Shown here in pieces: positions 22,271 to 32,745 of a stretch of 64,000 bases of DNA. The first letter of the stretch is position 1; each line of letters begins with the position of its first letter. A program made the position numbers and the translations under genes. Source of the stretch: Aegilops tauschii subsp. strangulata (lineage: Eukaryota > Streptophyta > Magnoliopsida > Poales > Poaceae); the NCBI RefSeq assembly GCF_002575655.3, contig NC_053035.3, forward strand, positions 373,155,792 to 373,219,791, given 5' to 3'. The notes below the pieces were generated by a model that made no database searches, was not told the DNA's origin, and saw only the letters and a program-made list of their open reading frames with translations.

Positions 22271-22288
22271 TGGCGCTGTTGCCGGGGA
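22271..22288 (+). promoter_or_regulatory. Primer-binding site, tRNA-Asp type
   Basis: TGGCGCTGTTGCCGGGGA, one change from the complement of the tRNA-Asp 3' end. Located 11 nt after the LTR. Confidence 0.88.
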
Positions 22289-22383
22289 GCAATAGCGTGG
22301 GGTGAATATTCTCGTGTGTGCTTGTTTGCTTTATCACTAAGTAATTTTTATTTGCTGTTCTTAGTTGGTCTCTATCTTTAGTT

Positions 22384-23727
22384 ATGTATATGGAACAAGA
22401 AATACCAAAAAGATTATGTGTACTTGCTGCTCATGGAGATGGGGAACCTACTAAAATCCTTGATGCTCATTATGTGATAGATATTATGTACTACTTTAAT
22501 AATCCTTAGAAAACCCCATTCAATTATGTTATGGGAGACACCTTGGATCAACGTGAATACTTTAGGGATTATCGCTTGACTCAAAAAGGGAAACTATTAT
22601 GGGATCAAATTCATATGTTGAAGTGGTATGCTAGGCAACTATGCTTGAGATATGATTATACTTGTTGCTCTAGGATGAAGTCTCCACACCTTCCCTTTTC
22701 ATGCAAATTTAATGATAATGAAACCTTGGCTTCTTATGCTAGAGGTATATATGATTACTATGATGTGGAACAAATAGAAGAATTTGTTGCTTTTATGGGT
22801 GCTTATGAAATTGAATCTATGTTCAAAGAGTTTGAAAATCTTTATGATGCTGTTTATAGATCGGAAAATTTAGCTATCCTTAAATATTGCTATGCCAATT
22901 ATGAATTCAACTCCGACATTGATGCATTTATTGAGAAAGTCTCCGCTGTCCAAGAAGAGACTAATATTTTGCAGGTATCTATGGAAGAAGAAATTGATGA
23001 AACTATGAGTTCATTGGATGAAAAAGATGACGAGGAGAGCGAAGAACAAAAGGAGGAAGAGCGGATTAGCTACCCATGCCCACCTTCTAATGAGAGTAAC
23101 TCTTCAACTCATACATTGTTTAATTTCCCTTCGTGCTTACCGAAGGATGATTGCTATGATGATTATTATGATCCCGTTGATTCTCTTGAAATATCCCTTT
23201 TTGATGATGCTTGCTATGCTTGTGGCCAAGATGCCAATATGAATTATGCTTATGGAGATGAACTTGCTATAGTTCCTTATGTTAAACATGAAATTGTTGC
23301 TATTGCACCCACGGATGATAGTCCTATTATCTTTTTGAATTCTCCCGACTACACTATATCGGAGAAGTTTGTGCTTATTAAGGATTATATTGATGGGTTG
23401 CCTTTTACCGTTGCACATGATGATTTTGATGAATATAATATGCATGTGCTTGCTGCTCCTACTTGCAATTATTATGAGATAGGAACTATATCTCCACCTC
23501 TCTATGTTTCCAATACGATAAAATTGCAAGAAACTGCTTATACTATGCATTGGCCTTTACTATGTGTGCATGAATTGTTCTTTTATGACATGCCGATGCA
23601 TAGGAAGAGAGTTAGGCTTCGTCATTACATGATATATGTTACTTTGTGCTCACTACTAAATTATAAATCATTGTTAATTAAAATTGGCTTTGATATACCT
23701 TGGGATCCGGGTGGATCCACTACTTGA
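22384..23727 (+). CDS. Retrotransposon-borne protein of unknown function
   Basis: The open part runs from ATG 22531 to the stop at 23725-23727 (398 codons). The same frame is open upstream to ATG 22384 except for one TAG at 22507, so the ancestral product was about 447 residues. Visible parts: a basic/aromatic N-terminal region, the TCCSRMKS cysteine block, FNDNETLASYARG, an EQIEEFVAFMGAYE helix, an acidic low-complexity stretch at about residues 150-180 of the open part, and a C-terminal block with PTCNYYEIG and MPMHRKRVRL. It is homologous throughout to 7183-8556. There is no zinc knuckle, protease or polymerase signature. Being the only protein of a structurally complete element, it probably helps the RNA or particle step, but this is a guess. 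Confidence 0.75.
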
Positions 23728-24529
23728 GCACTATATGCCTAGCTTAATGGCTTTAAAGAAAGCGCTGCCAGGGAGACAACCCGGAAGTTTTAGAGAGTCA
23801 TTTATTTCTGTTGAGTGCTTTTATATAGTTTAAAAACAACAAAAATAAAGAGGGGAACCCAAAACTTTTTCAAAAAGAAAAGCGAAAGTGAGAGAGACAA
23901 GCATTGTTGAAGTGGGAGCTAGCCTTGAACTTTGTTCATGTTCACGGAAACTTTGTGAATCTTGATTGCAGAAACTTTTCAACAAAAATAATTATCCCCT
24001 TGTACAATTCCATTTTATTACAAAAATAATGTGCCAAGGTTTGCCTTTAGGATGTTTACAATGCTTGTTGGTTTGTACGGTGCAGGACAGAAACTTTGGC
24101 TGTAGTGCGCGATTTTTCATTTTTTACTGGAATGTCAAATGGTTCTGATTCTTTTTGCACTGTATTTCTATACAAATTTTTATTTTTCCTAAGTTTGGCA
24201 GAAGTTTTAATGTATCAGAAGTATGGTGAATGTTCAGATTATTACAGACTGTTCTGTTTTAGAAAGATTCTGTTTTTGATGCATAGTTTGCCTGTTTTGA
24301 TGAAACTACCAATTTATATCAGTGGATTAAGCCATGAAAAAGCTATATTACAGTAGCTACAATACAAAAACAAAATATTAATTGGTTTTCAACTGTACTT
24401 AGAGTAGTGATTTGCTTTATTATACTAACGGATCTTGCCGAGTTTTCTGTTGAAGTTTTGTGTGGATGAAGTGTTCGATGATCGAGAAGGTCTCGATGTG
24501 AGAAGAAGAAAGAGAGGAAAGAGCTCAAG

Positions 24530-24611
24530 CTTGGGGATTCCCAAGGCACCCCAAGTAAATATTCAAGGAGATCAAGCGTCTAAGCTTGGGGATGCCCCGG
24601 AAGGCATCTCC
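24530..24611 (+). ncRNA. Twin stem-loop module in retrotransposon RNA
   Basis: Stem 1 pairs CTTGGGG (24530-24536) with CCCCAAG (24549-24555). Stem 2 pairs GGGGATGCC (24588-24596) with GGCATCTCC (24603-24611), with one G-U pair. The same pair of stems occurs in the gag-protease element at 63462-63542. The 5' arm of stem 2 together with AAGCTT repeats the sequence of the polypurine tract. Structure is inferred from sequence; possible packaging, dimerisation or central-priming signal. Confidence 0.5.
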
Positions 24612-24749
24612 TCTTTCTTCAGCAAGTATCGGTATGTTTTCGGATTCGTTTCGTTCATGCGATATGTGCAAATTTTGGAGCGTCTTTTGCATTTAGTTTT
24701 TACTTTTCTTTTATGCACCATGCTGGTATGAGATAGTCCTTGGTTGATT

Positions 24750-24990
24750 TATATAATTCTCTTTGCACTTCACTTATATCTTTTGAATATGGCTTTATAG
24801 AATGCTTCATGCGCTTCACTTATATCATTTGAAGTTTGGATTGCCTGTTTCTCTTTACATAGAAAACTGCCATTTGTAGAATGCTCTTTTGCTTCACTTA
24901 TATTTGTTGGAGCGTGGGCATATCTTTTGTAGAAAGAATGAAACTCCCTTGCTTCACTTATATCTATTTAGAGAGATGACAGGAATTGGT
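24750..24990 (+). repeat. Degenerate repeats with TTCACTTATAT core
   Basis: Four copies of CTTCACTTATAT lie at intervals of about 55-75 bp, each preceded by a G(A/C)T(G/C)C word. A matching set is at 63725-63860 in the other element type. Confidence 0.7.
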
Positions 24991-26704
24991 CATTCACATG
25001 GTTAGTCATAAAATCCTACACAAAATTTGTAGATCACTGAATATGATATGTTTGATTCCTTGCAATAGTTTTGCGATATAAAGATGGTGATATTAGAGTC
25101 ATGCTAGTGGGTAGTTGTGGATTGTAGAAATACTTGTGTTGAAGTTTGTGATTCCCGTAGCATGCACGTATGGTGAACCGTTATGTGATGAACTCGGAGC
25201 ATGATTTATTTATTGATTGTCTTCCTTATGAGTGGCGGTCGGGGATGAGCGATGGTCTTTTCCTACCAATCTATCCCCCTAGGAGCATGCGCGTAGTACT
25301 TTATTTCGATGACTAATAGATTTTTTCAATAAGTATGTGAGTTCTTTATGACTAATGTTGAGTCCATGGATTATACGCACTCTCACGCTTCCACAATTGC
25401 TAGCCTCTCTAGTACCGCACAACTTTCGTCGGTACCATAAACCCACCATATACCTTCCTCAAAACAGCCTCCATACCTACATATCATGGCATTTCCATAG
25501 CCATTCCGAGATATATTGCCATGCAACTTCCATCATCATCATATACATGACTTGAGCATTTATTGTCATATTGCTTTGCATGATCGTAAGATAGCTAGCA
25601 TGATGTTTTCATGGCTTGTCCGTTTTTGATGTCATTGCTATGCTAGATCATTGCACATCCCGGTACACCGCCGGAGGCATTCATATAGAGTCATATCTTT
25701 GTTCTAGTATCGAGTTGTAATATCGAGTTGTAAGTAAATAAAAGGGTGATGATCATCATTATTAGAGCATTGCCCCAGTGAGGAAAGGATGATGGAGACT
25801 ATGATTCCCCCACAAGTCAGGATGAGACTCCGGACTTTACAAAAAAATATAAGTGGCCAAAGAAGCCCAAATAAAAAAAGAGGCCAAAGAAGCCCACCAA
25901 AAAATATAAAAAAAGAGAAAATAAAAAAATATGTGAGAAAAAGAGAGAAGGGGCAATGTTACTATCCTTTTACCACACTTGTGCTTCAAAGTAGCACCAT
26001 GTTCTTCATGATAGAGAGTCTCTTGAGTTATCACTTTCATATACTAGTGGGAATTTTCATTATAGAACTTGGCTTGTATATTCCAACGATGGGCTTCCTC
26101 AAATGCCCTAGGTCTTCCTGAGCAAGCAAGTTGGATGCACACCCACTTAGTTTTAGTTTGAGCTTTCATATACTTATAGCTCTAGTGCATCCGTTGCATG
26201 GCAATCCCTACTCCTCACATTGACATCAATTGATGGGCATCTCCATAGCCCGTTGATTAGCCGCGTCGATGTGAGACTTTCTCCCTTTTTGTCTTCTCCA
26301 CATAACCTCCACCATCATATTCTATTCCACCTATAGTGCTATGTCCATGGCTCACGCTCATGTATTGCATGAAAGTTGAAAAGGTTTGAGAACATCAAAA
26401 GTATGAAACAATTGCTTGGCTTGTCATCGGGGTTGTGCATGATTTCAATATTTTGTGTGGTGAAGATGGAGCATAGCCAGACCATATGATTTTGTAGGGA
26501 TAACTTTCTTTGCCTTGTTATTTTGAAAAGACATGATTGCTTTATTAGTAGGCTTGAAGTACTATTGTTTTATGTCAAATGATAGACTATTGCTTTGAAT
26601 CACTCATGTCTTAATATTCATGCCATGATTAGATTACGTGATCAAGATTATGCTAGGTAGCATTCCACATCAAAAATTATCTTTTTTATCATTTACCTAC
26701 TCGA

Positions 26705-26733
26705 GGACGAGCAGGAATTAAGCTTGGGGATGC
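26705..26733 (+). promoter_or_regulatory. Polypurine tract region before the 3' LTR
   Basis: GGACGAGCAGGAATTAAGC then TTGGGGATGC directly precedes the LTR. It is the expected site for plus-strand DNA priming. The same words precede the LTR at 55170. Confidence 0.75.
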
Positions 26734-28259
26734 TGATACGTCTCCGTCGTATCTATAATTTTTGATTATTCCATGCCAATATTATACAACTTTCATATAC
26801 TTTTGGCAACTTTTTATATTATTTTTGGGACTAACATATTGATCCAGTGCCCAGTGCCAGTTCCTGTTTGTTGTATGTTTTATGTTTCATAGAAACCCCA
26901 TATCAAACGGAATCCAAATGGGATAAAAACGGACGGAGATTATTTTTGGAATATTCGGAGAATATGGGAAGGAAAATCCACGCGAGACGGTGCCCGAGGG
27001 AGGCACGAGGCAGGGGGGCGTGCCCCACCCCCTGGGCGCGCCCCCGACCCTCGTGGGCCCCCCGTAAGGCGGTTGCTGCTCTACTTTGGACGCAAGAAAA
27101 CTAATTTTTGGAGAAAAATCTGGGCGAAGGTTTCAATCCAATCGGAGTTACGGATCTCCATATATACACGAAACGGTGAAAGGGCAGAAGACAGAACGCA
27201 GAAACAGAGAGAGACAAAGAGACAGATCCAATCTCGGAGGGGCTCTCGCCCCTCCCACTCCATGGAGGCCAAGGACCAGAGGGGAAACCTTTCTCCCATC
27301 TAGGGAGGACGTCAAGGAAGAAGAAGACGAAGGGGCCCCCCTCTCCCCTTCTCTTCCGGCGGCGCCGGAACGCTGCCGTGGTCATCATCATCACCGCAAT
27401 CTTCACCAACAACTTCACCGCCATCATCACCAACTCTTCCCCCCTCTATGCAGCGGTTTAACCTCTCTCTTACCCGCTGTAATCTCTACTTAAACATGGT
27501 GCTCAACGCTATATATAATTTCCCAATGATGTATGGCTATCCTATGATGTTTGAGTAGATCCGTTTTGTCCTATGGGTTATTTGATGATTAAGATTGGTT
27601 TGAGTTGCATGTTTTATTATTGGTGCTGTCCTATGGTGCTCTCCGTGTCGCGCAAGCGTGAGGGATCCCCGCTGTAGGGTTTGCAATATGTTCATGATTT
27701 GCTTATGGTGGGTGGCGTGAGTGACAGAAGCACAAACCCGAGTAAATAGGTTGTTTGCGTATGGGATGAAGGGGACTTGATGCTTTAATGCTATGGTTGG
27801 GTTTTACCTTAATGATCTTTAGTAGTTGCGAATGCTTGCTAGAGTTCCAGTCATAAGTGCATATGATCCAAGTAGAGAAAGTATGTTAGCTTATGCCTCT
27901 CCCTCAAATAAAATTGCAATAATGATTACCGGTCTAGTTATCGATTGCCTAGGGACAAATAACTTTCTTGTGACAAAAAGCTCTCTACTAAAACTAAATT
28001 AGTTGTGTCTCCATCTAAACAGCCCCTACTTTTATTTACGTGCTCTTTATTATCTTGCAAACCTATCCAAAAACACCTACAAAGTACTTCTAGTTTCATA
28101 CTTGTTTCCGGTAAAGCGAACGTCAAGTGTGCGTAGAGCTATATCGATGGTCGATAGAACCTGAGGGAATATTTGTTCTACCTTTAGCTCCTCTTTGGGT
28201 TAGACACTCTTACTTATCGAAAGAGGCTACAATTGATCCCCTATACTTGTGGGTTATCA
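26734..28259 (+). repeat. 3' LTR (1526 bp)
   Basis: Matches the 5' LTR along its whole length. Differences are mostly transitions in the first 350 bases (for example around 27005-27065), as expected from methylation-driven decay. Confidence 0.92.
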
Positions 28260-28264
28260 TGTCC

Positions 28265-28470
28265 CTCTTGATCTTAGATGGTACGGTGATACGAGCTTCG
28301 AGGTTGTTGCATATGGGATCCAAGGGCATCTGAGTAGTTTTTGTACAAATTGTGTGCAATTCTCAAACTCATTAAGGTTTCCTGTAAAAATATTAAGACA
28401 TCCTGTGAGCTACTATATCTCAGATCTACAAGCTCCAAGCAACTCGTATCGGCATATAGCATCTAAGGTG
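28265..28470. repeat. Degenerate tandem repeats, right part
   Basis: Continues the array of 20040-20726 after the retrotransposon: GGTACGGTGATACGAGCTTC, then ATCTGAGTAG, CAATTCTCAAACTC and ACTCGTATCGGCATA. Confidence 0.65.
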
Positions 28471-28731
28471 TGGGGGCACATGATGTTCTCCCGGGGAGGA
28501 GGGGGGTGCCCAACCAATCGGTGTTTGGGAGGGTGGGGACAAATATAATCTAGACAATCCTAAACAGAGCTTCACAATTTTATCTAAGGTCGAGGGGTTA
28601 ACCCCCGACAATCTACATAGCTCTTCCTAAACACAACATTTGCATGTACTGTAGTACTAGACTTAATATTCATGTTTCAGTTTCCTGTTCATTTTAAATA
28701 TTGAATTGAGGACCATGCATGTCTTACATTT
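28471..28731. other. Non-coding stretch
   Basis: No gene. GGTGTTTGGGAGGG near 28521 and CCTAAACACAAC near 28626 face each other like the ends of a small DNA transposon, but the inverted match is too weak to call. Confidence 0.35.
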
Positions 28732-28733
28732 TA

Positions 28734-28893
28734 CTCCCTTCATTCCTAAATATTAGTCTTTTTGGAGATTTCAAATGGACTGACACATACAGATGTATAT
28801 AGACATATTTTAGAGTGTAGATTCACTCATTTTGCTCCGTATGTAGTCACTTGTTGAAATCTCTAAAAGACTAATATTTAGGAACAGAAGGAG
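28734..28893. mobile_element. Stowaway MITE (160 bp, TA duplication)
   Basis: Ends CTCCCTTCATTCCTAAATATTAG and its inverse CTAATATTTAGGAACAGAAGGAG. The arms also pair further in (TTGGAGATTTCAA with TTGAAATCTCTAA). TA dinucleotides flank it at 28732 and 28894. Mobilised in trans by mariner-type transposases. Confidence 0.92.
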
Positions 28894-28895
28894 TA

Positions 28896-30350
28896 TTTTT
28901 GAATTCGTGTCATACATGCATGGTTTGGAAAAATAGATGCACTATACTTATTGGATCGTTGTTGTGTTCGTGTGTGTGTGTGTGTGTGTGCGTGGTCATT
29001 TGCTTCATACATAGAAAGTTTTCTCAACACCATATTGTTCATCTTTTAAATTTGAATTTGCAATGAAAAACTTACTAGGGATACCATGAAATGTGAAATC
29101 CACGTTGAGATCACTATATCACAAACTCACTCTAATTCAAGAACTCGTCATAAATCAATTACCATGTTGAGATTACTATTTGCAAGGAAAATACGGGCAT
29201 TGTAATACACATAGATTTGTATGGCAATTTAAAAGATTCCTTTCGTATTCTCGAATGGTAGGATCCAACGGCGTACCAGCCAGACCTTGGCTCGTGTTGA
29301 TCCTCAAAAAAAAAACCGTGCTCGCGTCCTTCTGGTGGCATGTGTGGTATGCACATTAGCCAACCCCAACCAGTCAAGCCTCCGCGTTTCGAGTCGAAAT
29401 ATCTGGCGGCCAGAATTCCAGCCCTAGGAGATTCTCCCCATGTCCCCGGTCCATAATGACTACCGATGAACAATGGAGGGATGCTTTAGTAACTAGACAA
29501 CGTTACCTACCGTGCCGAGCACGGTTTAATTCCCTCGGTCGCCGCTCCCCAAGGTCACCCGTCAACTGCATTGCCTAGTACTACTACTACACCAGGATGA
29601 GCACAGAATTGAGCCTGTTTGTTCGTGCCTAGTACTTGAGTTAATATATCAGGCAATGCACTGGTACAGAGGGATTATCCTTTTACTCTGCATATATAAC
29701 TTGTTTGAAGTCTAACTAAGCAATTTTTTTAACCAAATCCGTTCTTAAGAAATACAACAGGATAGATGTATCGCTTGAAAATTTATTGCATGATGCAGGT
29801 TATGATATTGTTTCGAATCCTGGATTTTAAATTTCAGAAAATCCAAAAGTGACCAGAAATTCATGAAACTGAGCGTGGACACGTGATATGGCACAATTAT
29901 TCCTTCGTAATTTTTTTCTTCAATTTGAGACAAGTTGCTTATGAGAAGTTGCACAAATGAAGAGCCAAGGTATTTTGGAACAAAGACCTCTCACGTTAAG
30001 GCGAGCGCTTTCACTCTTGAAACCGTGGGCATTTACGTGCCACCACGAGTCCCGCTTCTCATTGGCAGGTGCCGTCCGAGCAAGCGTGTGAGTCGACGGG
30101 AGGCGTGCGAGCAGACCGCTGCGCCAGCTGACAGGGAGGCGTGCGAGCAGACCGCTGCACAGGCTCACCAGGAGGCAAGCCCTTTGACCAGGCTCCGCCG
30201 CCACCTTCGTCCCAACAGATCCCACTTTTAATGTCGCCGGCGCCGCGGTTTAAAATCAACCCCGCACTACCCGGTATCACTACAATCTTCTCTCTTCCTC
30301 TCCGATTCTCCTATCGTCTACGTCCAACCAGCCTAATCTAACCGTACGCC
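28896..30350. other. Intergenic stretch, no gene recognised
   Basis: Contains a (TG)n run at 28970-28991 and AT-rich DNA. A 36-bp tandem duplication occurs at 30098-30169 (GGGAGGCGTGCGAGCAGACC twice, with a partial third copy). The segment 30270-30350 looks like a 5' leader (pyrimidine-rich, CTCTCTTCCTCTCC) before the ATG at 30351. No domain-bearing frame on either strand. Confidence 0.45.
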
Positions 30351-31064
30351 ATGCCGTATCACGATGGTCTGCCCTTAGTCTTCCAGTTTCCTGAGGAAGA
30401 CACCCAACCGGAGTCTCAAGATCATAAGGCGTTTGGGACGAGCTTGAACCGGCCTTGCGGGAAGACACCACGCCTGTCCCCGCTCGCATTCCGGCTCCCG
30501 TCGCCCGACTACACCAGCACCCATCCCCGTGGCGTTGATGGGCTGGGAGCCGCACATTGTGGCCGAGCTTGATGGCACGGGGTTCCACGAGGTCCCCGCC
30601 AACTTTCACGCGCTTGTGCACCTGCCAACGCATGCGCCTATGCGTGCACTGACGCGCACGCCCGTGCCGGTGCCCGTTCACCTACCAGCGCATGCGCCTA
30701 TGGATGCACTGACGTGTGCGCCCGTGCCAGTGCCCACGCACACGAATGTCTCCGCCGCGATGTTGCCAGCGCCTGTCCTCGCACGGCTGCCAGTGCCCCC
30801 CTCACCGACATGGATGGCCGCCGTCGACCGCTTCCTTGCACCAACGTCAGTCGCCTCCTCCCGCCAGTTGACTCGCTCCTAGAGACCGAAGTCCAGAACA
30901 TTGTGGCCTTCCTTGAAGCTAGGGCGAACGTCCATGAGTACACCAACAACGCCGCAAGACGCCGCCATCGCCGTCGCCGTCGCCGTCGGTCAGTGGCCTG
31001 ACGACACACAGAGCACGATAGAGGAGCGCTTCCCACCGCAAGACGCCCCCTCCGCCGCCGCGTA
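30351..31064 (+). pseudogene. Possible gene fragment, GC-rich, frame-shifted
   Basis: GC-rich and codon-biased unlike its flanks, but no single frame covers it. One frame opens at 30351 (MPYHDGLPLVFQF), another at 30529 (GWEPHIVAELDG, GFHEVPANFHALV), and a third holds ETEVQNIVAFLEARANVHEY near 30890. A 60-bp tandem repeat at 30619-30738 codes for a 20-residue repeat (HLPTHAPMRALT / HLPAHAPMDALT). I recognise no domain. Two frameshifts in a decayed gene is the simplest reading; a non-coding GC island is the alternative. A perfect 10-bp hairpin follows at 31084-31112. Confidence 0.3.
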
Positions 31065-31083
31065 ATCTAAAGCCATGAAAAAC

Positions 31084-31112
31084 GTTCGGATTTCCATGCT
31101 TAAAATCCGAAC
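31084..31112. repeat. Perfect hairpin downstream of the GC-rich fragment
   Basis: GTTCGGATTT pairs with AAATCCGAAC around a 9-base loop. It lies 20 bp after the last frame. Role unknown. Confidence 0.7.
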
Positions 31113-31114
31113 AT

Positions 31115-32632
31115 TTATCATTTCCGTTTATTTTAGATCGATCGTCGTATGAATGTAAAGTCGGAGTCATACTGAATGAAATCTATGGTTTCATCGATTG
31201 AATGTTCTGCTAGAGCCATATTAAAATAAATATAAAACGTCATCAAGCCACATGTATTCCATCTCATCCAATGACCTAGACTGCTTCAATGTCGAGCGCT
31301 CAACACGTTTAGCGTGCAGTTAATTTCATGCCAAAAATAGTGCTAATCACATAATAACACGCAAATAATATCCTACTTAATATCCGCATGCACTTAATAT
31401 ACTTCCAAATTAACGTGCATTGCATGTACACATTGACTAGTACTACTAGTACGTGAAACTGGTGACGTAACTTGTGAACGCGTCCAGATATGGTCAACGG
31501 CAACATTGCCCGCAAGTTCTTCGGGTTTTCCCATGCGTCTAAACACAGAAGGGGAGGAGAGAGAGAGAGAACACATGGAACCCACGAGTAAGTGAAGGCG
31601 AATAGTACGTGCTAACGAGCCGGTCCCACTAATGTACTAAAACTAATATTACATGTTATCCATTAGATAGGCTGTGGTAATATAAAAACATTATATGAAC
31701 AAAGGGGGGTACAACAAACATTGTTGTTCTATCTATGTTGCCTATTAACGTGTGGCTTGAAGGCCCTGGTCACATGTTCGATCCTCGTACTTTATTTTTT
31801 AATTTGTATATGGGTCCAAATTTGTTTCATGACAGGTGGGCCCCTCGGTGTGTAGTTTGTAGCACTTTAATTTGTGGGTCAAAATTTGTTCCATTCCAGG
31901 TGGACTATCGGTGTGTATTTTTGTAGCTTATTTGTAATAATTCAAGAGAACAACAGAGTTTTTTGCAATAATACCATGGTGCGACGTTGAAGGCGAGAAA
32001 GGACGTGTGAGAGAGAGATGACCGAGCCAGAGGGAAATCAATTGGGGGAGGTGCGGGGGTTGCAATGGTGTTTGGTGTAATTGTGGGCCGAATGCTGCGA
32101 AAATATAATCTAAACCCACCGGAATAAATGCCTACACAGATTAATCCAAGGTTGGTGTCCCCCTCGCAATGTAAATAGCTCCGGCTTTGCGAGGGATGGA
32201 GAGGTAGCTTCAATGTGTGGAAGATACAGCGTGAGAAAGCGAGGTCAATCGAGAGACATATAGATAGAGAGACAAAGTTAGTGTGGTCCGACATTCATTG
32301 GACAGATATATATGTTCCGGAGAGATATTGTCCGATTGAGCTTTTGGGAAGGGTGAGGGCCGTAAGATAGAGCTTCAGAGATGATCCAGTCACAGACATG
32401 TAGATATATTTTGTGCGTGGGAGGAAGCAAGGTCAATCGATTACATATATAAAGGGAGAGAGATTGAGCGAGTGTGGGTGGTCGTGCGATCGAAAGAGTG
32501 AGACGGGTTGGAGAGAGTGACCTAGATAGACAATGTGCGTGAGAGAGTATACAATATGAATACGTCGAATTGGGCTCAAACATGGAGATATATCATTTGT
32601 GTCCGAGAAAGAGCGAGGTCAATCAAGACATA
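31115..32632. other. Intergenic stretch with dispersed and tandem repeats
   Basis: No gene. 31535-31900 is related to 19630-19960, including a tRNA B-box-like word (TGTTCGATCCT at 31775). 32390-32620 and 32720-32860 are diverged tandem units sharing GAGATTGAGCGAG, TCGAAAGAGTG, TGACCTAGATAGACAAT and TGCGTGAGAGAGTATA. Confidence 0.5.
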
Positions 32633-32676
<44 letters not shown>

Positions 32677-32745
32677 GAGAGGGAGAGAGAGGGGGGAGGG
32701 AGAGGGAGACAGAGAGAGGGGGAGGGAGAGAGAGAGATTGAGCGA
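32633..32745. repeat. GA microsatellite and purine tract
   Basis: A pure GA run (about 32635-32668) continues as an imperfect G/A tract to about 32742. Arg/Glu-rich and Ser/Leu-rich frames here are repeat translations. Confidence 0.9.

Larger units (their letters stand above)
23728..26704 (+). other. 3' non-coding region of the retrotransposon
   Basis: Nearly 3 kb with no credible gene. It holds a GCGCTGCCAGGGAGACAACCC block just after the stop (compare GTTGGGAGGCAACCC at 62848), an ACAGACTGTTCTGTTTT block, two stem-loops at 24530-24611, and several TTCACTTATAT repeats at 24770-24990. 25215 to 26730 is homologous to 53694-55169, the 3' part of another element. Conservation outside coding sequence suggests RNA-level function. 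Confidence 0.7.
20732..28259 (+). mobile_element. Complete Athila-like LTR retrotransposon, non-autonomous (7.5 kb)
   Basis: Two direct LTRs (20732-22259 and 26734-28259), a target duplication TGTCC on both sides (20727-20731 and 28260-28264), a tRNA-Asp primer site (22271) and a purine-rich stretch before the 3' LTR define it fully. Its only long frame (22384-23727) is a protein of unknown function; no Gag, protease, reverse transcriptase or integrase motif was seen. It therefore depends on enzymes from a related element. LTRs look about 96-97% identical by eye, so it is fairly young but not brand new. Confidence 0.92.

Noticed and set aside
22531..23727. 398-codon frame as a host gene
   Set aside because: It lies between LTR and polypurine tract of a complete retrotransposon and has a homolog at the same place in another element.
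28521..28637. Small DNA transposon with GTGTTTGG ends
   Set aside because: The inverted match is only a few bases and no target duplication was found.
29159..29473. 104-codon minus-strand frame
   Set aside because: No domain, no coding bias and no promoter; a chance frame is likely.
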